Of a stretch of 11,968 bases of DNA, positions 5,943 to 11,968 are shown piece after piece. Source of the DNA: DATAEU01 sp046724395 (lineage in GTDB: Bacteria; Actinomycetota; UBA4738; HRBIN12). The notes beneath the pieces are model-generated. The model was not told the origin of the DNA, ran no database searches, and worked only from the letters and a program-made list of their open reading frames with translations. How positions within the stretch are numbered: position 1 is the first letter of the stretch; each line of letters opens with the position of its first letter. The stretch covers positions 1-11,968 of the forward strand of contig JBKOWM010000012.1 of the NCBI GenBank assembly GCA_046724395.1, given 5' to 3'. A program made the position numbers and the translations under genes.

Positions 5943-7547
5943 TCACGCACTGGGTGGACGAAGCCACCGATAACCGTTCCCGTCGATCTCGACCTCGTCG
6001 GTCTCGGGGGCGTCATACGTTCGGTTCGCGAACACGTTCCAGGACCCGGCCGCTCCGTCGATCGAGACGCGACGTTTACGCCCGCCGAGGTTGTGCACCG
6101 CGATCGTGCGCTGTGATCGATGCCGGTAGCGGATCGCGATGACGCTCGGCGTGCCCGTGTCGAGGCTCTCCCACTCTCCGTAGGCGAACCCGGGCGCCTC
6201 GGACCGCGCGACGACCGCGCGCTCGAACCAGTTCAGCAGCGATGCCGGATCGCGCTGCTGATCGGCCACGTTGACGGATCGGTAGCCGAACGGACCCGAC
6301 GAAACCACGGGTACGTCGAGGTCCGCCCGGCGGGCCGAGGAGAACCCGCCGTTCGGGTCGTCTGACCATTGCATCGGCGTCCGAACGGGGCCCCGCTCCG
6401 GGATCGACAGGTCCTCGCCCATGCCGATCTCATCGCCGTAGTACAGGACGGGCGTTCCGGGCAGCGAGAGCAGGAGGCTTAGAACGAGCTCGATGCGCCG
6501 ACGGTCACCGTCCAACATGGGCGCCAGCCGCCGTCGGATGCCGCGGTCGTAGAGCTGCATCGACGGATCGGGCGCAAACCGCGTGAACACGTCGGCGCGT
6601 TCGTCGTCGGTCAGCTTGCCGAGATCGATCTCGTCGTGGTTTCGAACGAAGGTCGCCCACTGATCTGTCTGAGGAATCCCCGTCGTGATCTGCAGCGCCT
6701 TCACGAGCGGACGCGCGTCCTCGCGCGCGAGCGACAGCCAAAGGGCGCGGTTCACCTCGAAGTTGAAGAGCATGTGCATGCCGGATCCGAAGTACCGCTG
6801 GACCTCGTCGCGCTCGACGTTCGCCTCGCCGAGCAGGGCGGCGTCGCCGCGCCGCCACGAAAGATGCGCGCCGAGCGTCTGCAGGTACTCGAAGTTGGGT
6901 CCCGGCTCGATCCCCTCGGCACCGGCGGGCTCGATCAGGAACGGGGCGGCGTCGAGCCGGTACCCGGCGATGCCCAGCTCGAGCCAGAAGCCGATGACCT
7001 TCTCCATCTCGTGACGGACGGCCGGGTTGGCGATATTGAGGTCGGGCTGGAAATCGTAGAAGCGGTGGAAGTAGTAGCGCCCCGCCTTGCGATCGTACGA
7101 CCACGTCGACTTCTGCACGCCCGGAAAGACGACCCCCTTCGTCGCATCAGGCGGCCGCCGATCCGCCCAGACGTAGAAGTCGCGGTACGTTGGGTTACCC
7201 TCGCGGGCCGCGCGGAACCACGGGTGTTCGTTCGATGTGTGATTGAGCACCAGGTCGACGATGATGCGGATCCCCCGGTCCCCGGCCGTGTGCACCAAGT
7301 CCACGAAGTCGCCGAGATCGCCGAGGTCCGGGTGCACCCCGTAGTAGTCGGTGACGTCGTAGCCGTCGTCGCGCCAGGGGGACGGATAGAACGGCAGCAG
7401 CCAGAGGCAGTCGACGCCGAGTCCCGACATGTAGTCCAGCCGACTGATGAGGCCGCGGAGATCGCCGATCCCGTCTCCGTTCGAGTCCTGGAACGTGCGG
7501 ACGGACACCTCGTAGATCAGGGCATGCCGGTACCAGCGGTCCTGCAC
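5943..7547 (-). CDS. GH13 trehalose-synthase-like glucosyltransferase / alpha-glucosidase
   Basis: This 534-residue GH13 enzyme most resembles TreS, which interconverts maltose and trehalose. It has the (beta/alpha)8 opening LIYEVSVRTFQDSNGDGIGD, then LPFYPSPWRDDGYDVTDY. Conserved region I is LVLNHTS. The nucleophile is Asp199 in YRLDAAPF, the acid/base Glu241 in LLGEANV, and the stabiliser Asp305 in FVRNHDE. TreS-like GIRRRLAPML and LPGTPVLYYGDEIGMG, and a short beta C-terminal domain, follow. There is no maltokinase domain. Start choice: a GTG at 7556 is also in frame, but GGGGAG lies eight bases before GTG 7547 and overlaps the upstream GTG, so 7547 is preferred. It follows the DUF2236 gene on the same strand at about 50 bp. 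A related alpha-glucosidase or amylosucrase-like activity cannot be excluded. Trehalose or glycogen-linked osmolyte metabolism is the likely role. Confidence 0.88.
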   Translation of the reverse strand: MQDRWYRHALIYEVSVRTFQDSNGDGIGDLRGLISRLDYMSGLGVDCLWLLPFYPSPWRDDGYDVTDYYGVHPDLGDLGDFVDLVHTAGDRGIRIIVDLVLNHTSNEHPWFRAAREGNPTYRDFYVWADRRPPDATKGVVFPGVQKSTWSYDRKAGRYYFHRFYDFQPDLNIANPAVRHEMEKVIGFWLELGIAGYRLDAAPFLIEPAGAEGIEPGPNFEYLQTLGAHLSWRRGDAALLGEANVERDEVQRYFGSGMHMLFNFEVNRALWLSLAREDARPLVKALQITTGIPQTDQWATFVRNHDEIDLGKLTDDERADVFTRFAPDPSMQLYDRGIRRRLAPMLDGDRRRIELVLSLLLSLPGTPVLYYGDEIGMGEDLSIPERGPVRTPMQWSDDPNGGFSSARRADLDVPVVSSGPFGYRSVNVADQQRDPASLLNWFERAVVARSEAPGFAYGEWESLDTGTPSVIAIRYRHRSQRTIAVHNLGGRKRRVSIDGAAGSWNVFANRTYDAPETDEVEIDGNGYRWLRPPSA

Positions 7548-7555
7548 GGCGATCA

Positions 7556-7561
7556 CTCCCC
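7556..7561 (-). promoter_or_regulatory. Shine-Dalgarno GGGGAG deciding the GH13 start
   Basis: On the minus strand GGGGAG ends eight bases before GTG 7547. It overlaps the alternative GTG at 7556, which has no usable site upstream. Confidence 0.5.
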
Positions 7562-7597
7562 GGGCGTTGGCCGCTCTACGATCGCGGCGCAGCCGCG

Positions 7598-8449
7598 TTA
7601 TGCCCCGATCGAGCCGACCCTAAGCGCGGCGGTTCGCGCGTGGGGCCACGTCCGGATGCGATCGGGAAGCAGCGGGACCGTGGCACGCAGGGCCGAGGCC
7701 ATCGCGCGGAAGGCCGCCTCGGCGCCTCGGCTCCATCGAAGGCGGAGCTCGCTGCGGATGCGCGGCGGCAGGAGACCGACGCTCGCGAGCCCGCCGAGCA
7801 GGCCCGCCGGCACGAGGATCCTGGGCATGACGGGGGACAGGACTCGCCTCGCCACCGCACGAGACTCGTCGCCGACGACGAGCCCGTCGACCGTCGCGTC
7901 GACGTACGCGCGGAACTCCGCGTAGGTCGGCGGGTGCACGTCCTCCGGCACGCCGAAGGCCGTCCCCATCCGCCGCATCTCGAGGTAGTACCGCTCCCGC
8001 ACCCGGATCGGCATCGGGCGCACGAAGGCGTCGTACGCCGCGATCGACGAGTCGACGAACGTCGCGTGGACCCACAGCAGCAGCTGAGCGTCGAGGGCGG
8101 AATACCGGATCGGCCCGCGCGAGCCGTCGACCTGCTCGTGAATGAGGTGAACGCGATCGACCGCCGCGCGCCACTGCTCGGTGTCCCCGAATATCACCGT
8201 CAGCGCGGCGTCGATGGTCCGCCAGAGCCGGTCGAATGGGTTCGCCGTGAAGTCGCTGTGGTCTGCGACCCCCGCCGCCACGAGCGGGTGCGCGACCTGC
8301 ATGAGAAGCGCCCGTCCGCCGCCGAGGAGCAGGACGGTCTCTCGGTTCACGCGCCACGCCAGCGATCGCGGGCCGAACAGCCCCGGGTCGCCCGAGCGCC
8401 CGGGCTGCGCGTACGGGAAGCCGTGAACGGCGTCGCTCAGCGTCCCCAC
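7598..8449 (-). CDS. DUF2236 / MpaB-like (latex-clearing-protein-related) putative oxygenase
   Basis: This 283-residue protein has the hallmarks of the DUF2236 family, which includes fungal MpaB and is related to the haem oxygenase that cleaves rubber (Lcp). Members typically act as haem-binding oxygenases, but most bacterial ones have no known substrate. Seen here are RVNRETVLLLGGGRALLMQ (33-51) followed by VAHPLVAAGVADHS (52-65) with His54, then DPF-like NPFDRLWRT, VIFGDTEQ, HLIHEQV, and LLWVHATFVDS (124-134) with His128. Both histidines lie where the family keeps its haem and catalytic residues. No clear signal peptide or strong membrane helix is seen, apart from a hydrophobic stretch near 209-226. 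The GTG at 8449 has no ribosome site. It precedes the GH13 gene on the same strand and diverges from the small helical protein gene. Confidence 0.87.
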   Translation of the reverse strand: MGTLSDAVHGFPYAQPGRSGDPGLFGPRSLAWRVNRETVLLLGGGRALLMQVAHPLVAAGVADHSDFTANPFDRLWRTIDAALTVIFGDTEQWRAAVDRVHLIHEQVDGSRGPIRYSALDAQLLLWVHATFVDSSIAAYDAFVRPMPIRVRERYYLEMRRMGTAFGVPEDVHPPTYAEFRAYVDATVDGLVVGDESRAVARRVLSPVMPRILVPAGLLGGLASVGLLPPRIRSELRLRWSRGAEAAFRAMASALRATVPLLPDRIRTWPHARTAALRVGSIGA

Positions 8450-8457
8450 TTCGATCC

Positions 8458-8463
8458 ATCGTA
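8458..8463 (-). promoter_or_regulatory. Candidate -10 TACGAT for the DUF2236 gene, near-leaderless
   Basis: On the minus strand TACGAT fits TANNNT. It would place +1 at A8451, two bases before the GTG at 8449, so the leader would be two bases. No Shine-Dalgarno is visible, and the -35 is unclear. Confidence 0.35.
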
Positions 8464-8515
8464 GGCGGCGGTGCTCGAACGGATCCGGCCCGCGACGCCC
8501 GTCCGGTCGGACCGC

Positions 8516-8539
8516 GTATCGGCGTTCGTCCGCGGGTAT
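8516..8539 (+). promoter_or_regulatory. Possible general-stress (SigB-type) promoter GTAT-N14-GGGTAT
   Basis: GTAT (8516-8519), 14 bp, then GGGTAT (8534-8539) matches the actinobacterial SigB-type pattern GNNT-N14-16-GGGTAY as I recall it. It would drive the small helical protein gene at 8596 with a leader of roughly 50 nt. The degenerate -35 makes a chance match likely enough that this is tentative. Confidence 0.3.
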
Positions 8540-8585
8540 CCCGGCCGTATACGAGAGCTTTCCGCGGAAGGCGGAGAGCGGTGAG

Positions 8586-8591
8586 AGGAGG
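8586..8591 (+). promoter_or_regulatory. Shine-Dalgarno AGGAGG fixing the start at 8596
   Basis: A perfect AGGAGG four bases before ATG 8596 argues for this codon. The in-frame GTG at 8581 would put the site inside the coding region. Confidence 0.7.
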
Positions 8592-8595
8592 CAGC

Positions 8596-8991
8596 ATGAG
8601 CGACGAGACCGTCCGCCGGACCGACGATGGGACTGCGACCGACACGACCGCCGTCGACGACTCGCTTGTCAGGGTCCCCGAGGCGGGCCAGCGCCCATCC
8701 GAGGGCCTCGATGTGAATGAGCGGATCGACCTTCTCGACGAGGAACGATCCGGGTCCCTCCGTCGCCGGTGGGAGGAGATCCAGGCCGGGTTCGTCGATC
8801 GGCCGCGCGAGTCCGTCGAGGAGGCGGACCGGTTGGTGCTTGAGCTGGTGGAGGAGCTGCAGGCGGCATTCGGCCAGGCGCGCAAGCGGCTCGAGTCGCA
8901 GTGGGATCGCGGAGACGACGCCTCGACCGAGGACCTTCGGCTGGCGCTTCGACGGTACCGATCGTTCTTCGACCGCCTGCTCGCGGCGTAG
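8596..8991 (+). CDS. Conserved small charged helical protein, function unknown
   Basis: The 131-residue protein has no signal peptide, no cysteine and no membrane helix. Residues 1-45 are acidic, polar and probably disordered. The rest should be helical: RRRWEEIQAGFVDRP, then RESVEEADRLVLELVEELQAAF, with heptad-like hydrophobic spacing, ending TEDLRLALRRYRSFFDRLL. The pattern RW..IQ..FVD.PR....EAD.LV...LE..W......TEDLR.AL.RYR.FF.RLL is one I recall from actinobacterial hypothetical proteins, often stress-linked, but I know no function. Start ATG 8596 is fixed by AGGAGG. It diverges from the DUF2236 gene with 146 bp between them. The function is not assigned; a coiled-coil oligomer is a structural guess. 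Confidence 0.8.
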   Translation: MSDETVRRTDDGTATDTTAVDDSLVRVPEAGQRPSEGLDVNERIDLLDEERSGSLRRRWEEIQAGFVDRPRESVEEADRLVLELVEELQAAFGQARKRLESQWDRGDDASTEDLRLALRRYRSFFDRLLAA

Positions 8992-9064
8992 CGCCGCGGC
9001 CCCCCGCCCGGTCGGCCCCCCTGCCGTCGGACCTTCGGCCCGCCGTCGCGCCTGCTTCGCCGGA

Positions 9065-9070
9065 TACGCT
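9065..9070 (+). promoter_or_regulatory. Possible -10 TACGCT abutting the repeat array
   Basis: TACGCT fits TANNNT and ends one base before the first repeat, so transcription would begin near base 9077 inside repeat one. The whole array would then be in the 5' leader of the membrane-protein gene. No convincing -35 is visible. Confidence 0.25.
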
Positions 9071-9153
9071 CCAGGCACCGGCCAGGCACCGGCCAGGCAC
9101 CGGCCAGGCACCGGCCAGGCACCGGCCAGGCACCGGCCAGGCACCGGCCAGGC
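9071..9153 (+). repeat. Tandem array of an 11-bp direct repeat, seven perfect copies plus a partial
   Basis: The unit CCAGGCACCGG starts at 9071, 9082, 9093, 9104, 9115, 9126 and 9137, with no mismatch between copies. A partial eighth copy (CCAGGC) begins at 9148 before the sequence diverges. The array lies in the 192-bp gap between the stop at 8991 and the start at 9184, ending about 30 bp before that start. Each junction contains the self-complementary CCGG and GGCC. Since 11 is not a multiple of three, copy-number change would shift any reading frame crossing it. The period is close to one DNA helical turn, so bound proteins would line up on one face. Perfect identity suggests recent expansion or active maintenance. 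Flanking sequence at 8992-9070 and 9154-9183 shows nothing else clear apart from the possible -10 and ribosome site. Confidence 0.95.
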
Positions 9154-9172
9154 GGTCCGGCCGGACGAAGGC

Positions 9173-9177
9173 GAGGG
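9173..9177 (+). promoter_or_regulatory. Shine-Dalgarno GAGGG for the membrane-protein gene
   Basis: GAGGG ends six bases before ATG 9184, a good spacing. The GTG at 9181, three bases from the site, is less suitable. The site lies about 20 bp after the repeat array. Confidence 0.5.
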
Positions 9178-9183
9178 ATCGTG

Positions 9184-10080
9184 ATGGCCGCGCCGGTGTG
9201 GATTCATTCGCTGAGGCCCGAAGCGCGTGTGCGGCCATACGCCGGGGCGGCTCGGGCGTCCGTTGCGCTCCGCGTCGCCTACGCGTTGTCGGCGCTCGTC
9301 GTCGTCGTCACCGTTGCGAGCTCGCTCCTCGGCCTGTTCGTGCGCGGCCTCTACGACGAGGGGGCGTGGGCGGCGGCGGCGTTTCGCGGTGGTGACCTCG
9401 TTACGCTCGTCGTGGCGGCGCCGCTGCTCGCATTCTCGCTGGTGAGAACGATGCAGGGCTCGCGGCGCTGGCCCGCCGTGTGGATCGGCATGCTCGGATA
9501 CTGCGTCTACAACTACGCGTTCTACGTGTTCGGGGCCTCGTTCAATGATGCCTTCCTGCTGCACATCATGGCGATGTCCATGTCGCTGTACGCGATCGTG
9601 CTGGGTCTGCCGACACTCGACCCGCAAGCGGTCGGCGAGCGTCTGCGGCTCGACCGGTGGGCGGGATGGATCGGCGGCATCCTGCTGGCGGTCGGAGTAC
9701 TGCAAGGGTCCGTCTGGATCGCGCCGATCGTTCGCAACGTCCTCACGGGCGCGCTGCTCGAGGACATCCCGATCCGCGGCCAGCACGTCGTGTTCGCGCT
9801 CGACCTGACGCTGATGATGCCCGCGCTGATCGTCGCGGCGGTCCTGTTGCGGAGGCGGACGGCGATTGGTTACCTAGTCGCAACGGCCGTCGCCTTCCTC
9901 GGGGCGGTCTACTCGCTCAACGGCAACGCCGCCGCCTGGTTCCAGGTGCAGGCCGACGTGGTCGGCGTCCAGGCCGTCTCACCTACGAACGTGGCCATCA
10001 CGATCGCGATGTTCGTTCCCGCCGCCTGGCTCTGGCTCGGGACGCGGCGTGCGCCAGCAAGGGCGGATCGGATAGGCTGA
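9184..10080 (+). CDS. Multi-pass integral membrane protein, about eight helices, function unknown
   Basis: The 298-residue protein is almost wholly membrane-embedded. Hydrophobic helices lie at about 27-52, 71-88, 97-117, 123-142, 159-182, 200-223, 227-247 and 269-287. It has no obvious catalytic motif. Conserved-looking polar features are GYCVYNYAFYVFGASFND (105-122) between helices three and four, and QHVVFALDLTLMMPA (200-214) with an Asp inside helix six. These resemble an unnamed bacterial membrane-protein family I recall, without an assigned role. The C-terminus ends in RRAPARADRIG, probably cytoplasmic. ATG 9184 is favoured over GTG 9181 by the ribosome-site spacing. Its leader carries the 11-bp repeat array, so expression could depend on repeat number. 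The next gene begins five bases after the stop. Confidence 0.85.
   Translation: MAAPVWIHSLRPEARVRPYAGAARASVALRVAYALSALVVVVTVASSLLGLFVRGLYDEGAWAAAAFRGGDLVTLVVAAPLLAFSLVRTMQGSRRWPAVWIGMLGYCVYNYAFYVFGASFNDAFLLHIMAMSMSLYAIVLGLPTLDPQAVGERLRLDRWAGWIGGILLAVGVLQGSVWIAPIVRNVLTGALLEDIPIRGQHVVFALDLTLMMPALIVAAVLLRRRTAIGYLVATAVAFLGAVYSLNGNAAAWFQVQADVVGVQAVSPTNVAITIAMFVPAAWLWLGTRRAPARADRIG
10073..10078 (+). promoter_or_regulatory. -10 element TAGGCT placing +1 on the GTG at 10085 (leaderless)
   Basis: TAGGCT fits TANNNT and sits exactly six bases before the GTG at 10085, so +1 would be the first base of the start codon. It overlaps the end of the membrane-protein gene (stop at 10078-10080). No -35 is clear. 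Confidence 0.45.
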
Positions 10081-10084
10081 ACGG

Positions 10085-10273
10085 GTGACCGAGTTCTACC
10101 GGACCGAACGCGGGGCCACACTTCGGGTGAGCACGTCGAACGAGGGTGCCCTCGACGTGCAACTCCTCAAGGACGGCAGCTGGGCGCCCGCTCCCGTCGG
10201 GATGGTGGGACTGCGTCTGTCCCCCGGGACCCGGCGCCTTCGTGCGTCCGAGATCAAGCACCTCCCGAGCTAG
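10085..10273 (+). CDS. Small conserved-looking 62-residue protein, function unknown
   Basis: The frame encodes 62 residues, starting at GTG 10085, four bases after the preceding stop. No ribosome site precedes it, but TAGGCT six bases upstream predicts a leaderless message. The protein is polar, with alternating hydrophobic residues suggesting a small beta-rich fold: FYRTERGATLRVSTS, LDVQLLKDGSWAPAPVG, then a basic LSPGTRRLRASEIKHL tail. There is no cysteine, signal peptide or helix-turn-helix. The amino acid pattern looks like real coding, as does the absence of any better frame here. I cannot assign a family. It may also be made from a read-through message of the membrane-protein gene. Confidence 0.6.
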   Translation: MTEFYRTERGATLRVSTSNEGALDVQLLKDGSWAPAPVGMVGLRLSPGTRRLRASEIKHLPS

Positions 10274-10385
10274 ACGACTCGGTGCCTCCCGGCCGTACCC
10301 CGTGGCGTGCGTGTGCATCTTGTCCGCCGCCGGAGCCGGTGCTTGGATACGGCCCCACATCGCCCGCGGGCCGCGACGCCGCGGT

Positions 10386-10395
10386 GGAGGAGGGG
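10386..10395 (+). promoter_or_regulatory. Extended Shine-Dalgarno GGAGGAGGGG for the family-5 binding protein
   Basis: This purine run ends two bases before ATG 10398, with its AGGAGG core at a usable spacing of about five bases. The rest of the 124-bp gap (10274-10397) holds no other clear gene. TTGTCC at 10320-10325 and GGATAC near 10345-10350 could be a weak promoter, but the spacing is poor. Confidence 0.65.
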
Positions 10396-10397
10396 AC

Positions 10398-11968
10398 ATG
10401 AACGAGGAAGGCCGTCGTCTGCGCACCATCGCGTTGGCGCTCGTCATCGCCGCAACTGCCGCATCGTGCAGCGGTTCCTCCGAAAAGCAGGAGTCGACCC
10501 AGCAGGGCGGAACCCTGCGCCTCGGCACGAGCTCGGGGCTCATCTCACCGAACCCGTTCGTCGGGTTCAACCAGGACGACTACTCGACGTGGATGTACAT
10601 CTATCCCAGCCTGCTCCAGTACGACACGACCACGCCCACGTACGAGTACATGCCGAGCTTCGCGACCGACTGGAAGCAGTCCGACGACGGGCTGACGGTC
10701 ACGTTCCAAACGCTCCCGAACGCGGAGTGGTCCGACGGGGAGCCGCTGACGGCCGCCGACGTGGTCTCGACCTTCCAGATGATCAAGAAATACGCGAACG
10801 GACCCACCGGGGCGTGGGCGGGAAGCGTGACGTTCATGCAGAGGATCAAGGCTCCCGACGACAACACGGTGGTCGCCGAGTACGAGCAGCCGTCGGGAAC
10901 GGCGTTCTTCGACCTCGGGCTCACGCCGATCCTGCCGCCGCAGGTGTGGGATCAGTATGCGACGGGAGACGGCAAGGACCTGAAGACGTTCCCGAATGTG
11001 CCCGAGAACGGGAAGCCGCTCGTTGGGGGTGGGCCCTTCGTGATGACCGAGTACCGGAAGAACGACATCGCGCTCTTCGAGCGGAACCCGCATTGGTACG
11101 GGACGAAGCCGGCGATCGACGGGTTCGGCCTGCAGTTCTTCCGCGACGAGGACGCGATGATCACGGCGCTCAAGACGGATCAGCTCGACGCGATCAACGA
11201 GATCCCTCCGACGAGCGTCGACACATTGAAATCGGCCGGGATGCACGTGTACGTGGGGCAGGCGCTCTCGCTGCGGGACTTCATCATCAACGTCGATCCG
11301 AACAAGTCCGAGCATCGCGAGTTGCTGAATCCACGGGTCCGTGAGGCGATGGAGTACGCGATCGACCGCGACTCGATCGTGAAGACCGCCTGGCTCGGGT
11401 ACGCCTCCCCCGGCACGACGATCGTCCCGGCCGGGAACGCGACGGGCGGTACCGAGTGGCACGACTCGAGCATCCAGCCGCTCCCGTACGACCTCGACAA
11501 GGCCAACGAGATCCTCGACTCGCTCGGCTACCGTACCGGGCCCGACGGGGTTCGGGTCGCGGACGGTCATCCGATGTCCTACCAGGTCGTCTTCCCCCAG
11601 GACGAGGAGGGCGCCGGTGACCGCGCGTTCCAGATCATCCAGCAGGGGTTCAAGCAGATCGGCATCGAGATCTCGCAGCAGCGGCTCGACGACAACGCCG
11701 CATGGAACGCGATGTACTGCGGCGGCAAGTGCGGCTACGACTTCGACCTCGCGATGTGGGACTGGTTCCCGGCCGCTGACCCGGATTTCATCCTGTCCGT
11801 ACTCACGTGTAGTCAGTACGGCTCGTGGAACGACTCTGGATACTGCAAGGACGCATACGACGCGCTTTACAAGCAGCAGAAATCCGCGGTCGATCCCGGG
11901 CAGCGGCAACAGATCATCTTCCAGATGCAGGAGATGGCGTACCAGGATCGCCCGTACATCATTCTGAC
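10398..11968 (+). CDS. ABC transporter substrate-binding lipoprotein, family 5 (peptide/oligopeptide type), partial at window edge
   Basis: The frame is open from ATG 10398 to the right edge, giving 523 full codons, close to a typical family-5 length (about 550-600). A short basic N-terminus and a hydrophobic helix end in AASC with the lipidated cysteine at 24, so it is a Sec-type lipoprotein, unlike the Tat lipoprotein at 1876. The mature protein starts QGGTLRLGTSSGLISPNPF (36-54), a family hallmark, followed by LPNAEWSDGEPLTAADVVSTFQ (106-127), FERNPHWYGTKPAID (227-241) and NPRVREAMEYAIDRDSIV (311-328). All are typical of DppA/OppA-like proteins that bind peptides, nickel or sugars outside the cell. 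The permeases and ATPases should follow beyond the edge. Ligand identity cannot be read from this sequence. The C-terminal end is missing. Confidence 0.94.
   Translation, partial: MNEEGRRLRTIALALVIAATAASCSGSSEKQESTQQGGTLRLGTSSGLISPNPFVGFNQDDYSTWMYIYPSLLQYDTTTPTYEYMPSFATDWKQSDDGLTVTFQTLPNAEWSDGEPLTAADVVSTFQMIKKYANGPTGAWAGSVTFMQRIKAPDDNTVVAEYEQPSGTAFFDLGLTPILPPQVWDQYATGDGKDLKTFPNVPENGKPLVGGGPFVMTEYRKNDIALFERNPHWYGTKPAIDGFGLQFFRDEDAMITALKTDQLDAINEIPPTSVDTLKSAGMHVYVGQALSLRDFIINVDPNKSEHRELLNPRVREAMEYAIDRDSIVKTAWLGYASPGTTIVPAGNATGGTEWHDSSIQPLPYDLDKANEILDSLGYRTGPDGVRVADGHPMSYQVVFPQDEEGAGDRAFQIIQQGFKQIGIEISQQRLDDNAAWNAMYCGGKCGYDFDLAMWDWFPAADPDFILSVLTCSQYGSWNDSGYCKDAYDALYKQQKSAVDPGQRQQIIFQMQEMAYQDRPYIIL

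Noticed and set aside
9071..9153. The tandem repeats as a CRISPR array or plasmid-type iteron origin
   Set aside because: The copies are contiguous with no spacers, so this is not CRISPR. No replication initiator gene or AT-rich region lies nearby, so an origin is not supported.
8437..9786. Minus-strand frames running through the repeat array and giving a repeated GAWPVPGRCLA-type peptide
   Set aside because: The peptide repeat is the inevitable translation of the 11-bp DNA repeat (33 bp per 11 residues). The frames overlap three plus-strand genes and have no ribosome site or family pattern.
10545..11909. A 454-residue open frame on the minus strand
   Set aside because: It mirrors the family-5 binding protein, which has a lipoprotein signal and family hallmarks. 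The antisense frame shows only Arg/Val/Leu-rich shadow composition.

Overview
The window is high-GC DNA (roughly 70 % by eye) with GTG starts, several start codons that sit exactly where a leaderless transcript would begin, a Tat-exported lipoprotein, and protein families common in Actinomycetota (DUF2236/MpaB-like, a CxCG-type cysteine protein, stand-alone LigD-type polymerase, TreS-like GH13). It reads as a chromosomal stretch of an actinobacterium, perhaps a deep-branching or uncultured lineage. That assignment is inference from composition and gene families. No rRNA, tRNA, insertion sequence, integrase, phage structural gene or CRISPR array is visible.

Layout. (1) Positions 1-2917, minus strand: a three-gene unit running right to left, with an agmatinase-type ureohydrolase, a Tat lipoprotein substrate-binding protein of the polyamine class, and a PotA-like ATPase that runs off the left edge. 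The permeases are presumably beyond the edge. Import of a polyamine or guanidino compound appears linked to hydrolysis of a guanidino group. (2) Positions 3025-5896, plus strand: a stand-alone LigD-type polymerase/primase domain, then an unnamed one-pass membrane protein with a cysteine-rich CxCG N-terminal domain, joined by a GTGA start/stop overlap to an S66 (LdcA/MccF) serine carboxypeptidase. (3) Positions 5943-8449, minus strand: a DUF2236 (MpaB-like) protein followed by a GH13 trehalose-synthase-like glucosyltransferase. (4) Positions 8596-11968, plus strand: a small helical conserved protein, an intergenic array of 11-bp tandem repeats, an eight-helix membrane protein, a 62-residue protein with a probable leaderless GTG start, and a family-5 (peptide/nickel-type) ABC substrate-binding lipoprotein that runs off the right edge.

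The most unusual features are the perfect 11-bp direct-repeat array (9071-9153) in the leader of the membrane-protein gene, the translationally coupled CxCG-membrane protein/S66 peptidase pair beside a ligase-free LigD polymerase, and a recurrent TANNNT-6 nt-start geometry that predicts leaderless transcripts. I did not find a clear, complete novel system. The 3948-5896 pair is the best candidate for something undescribed.
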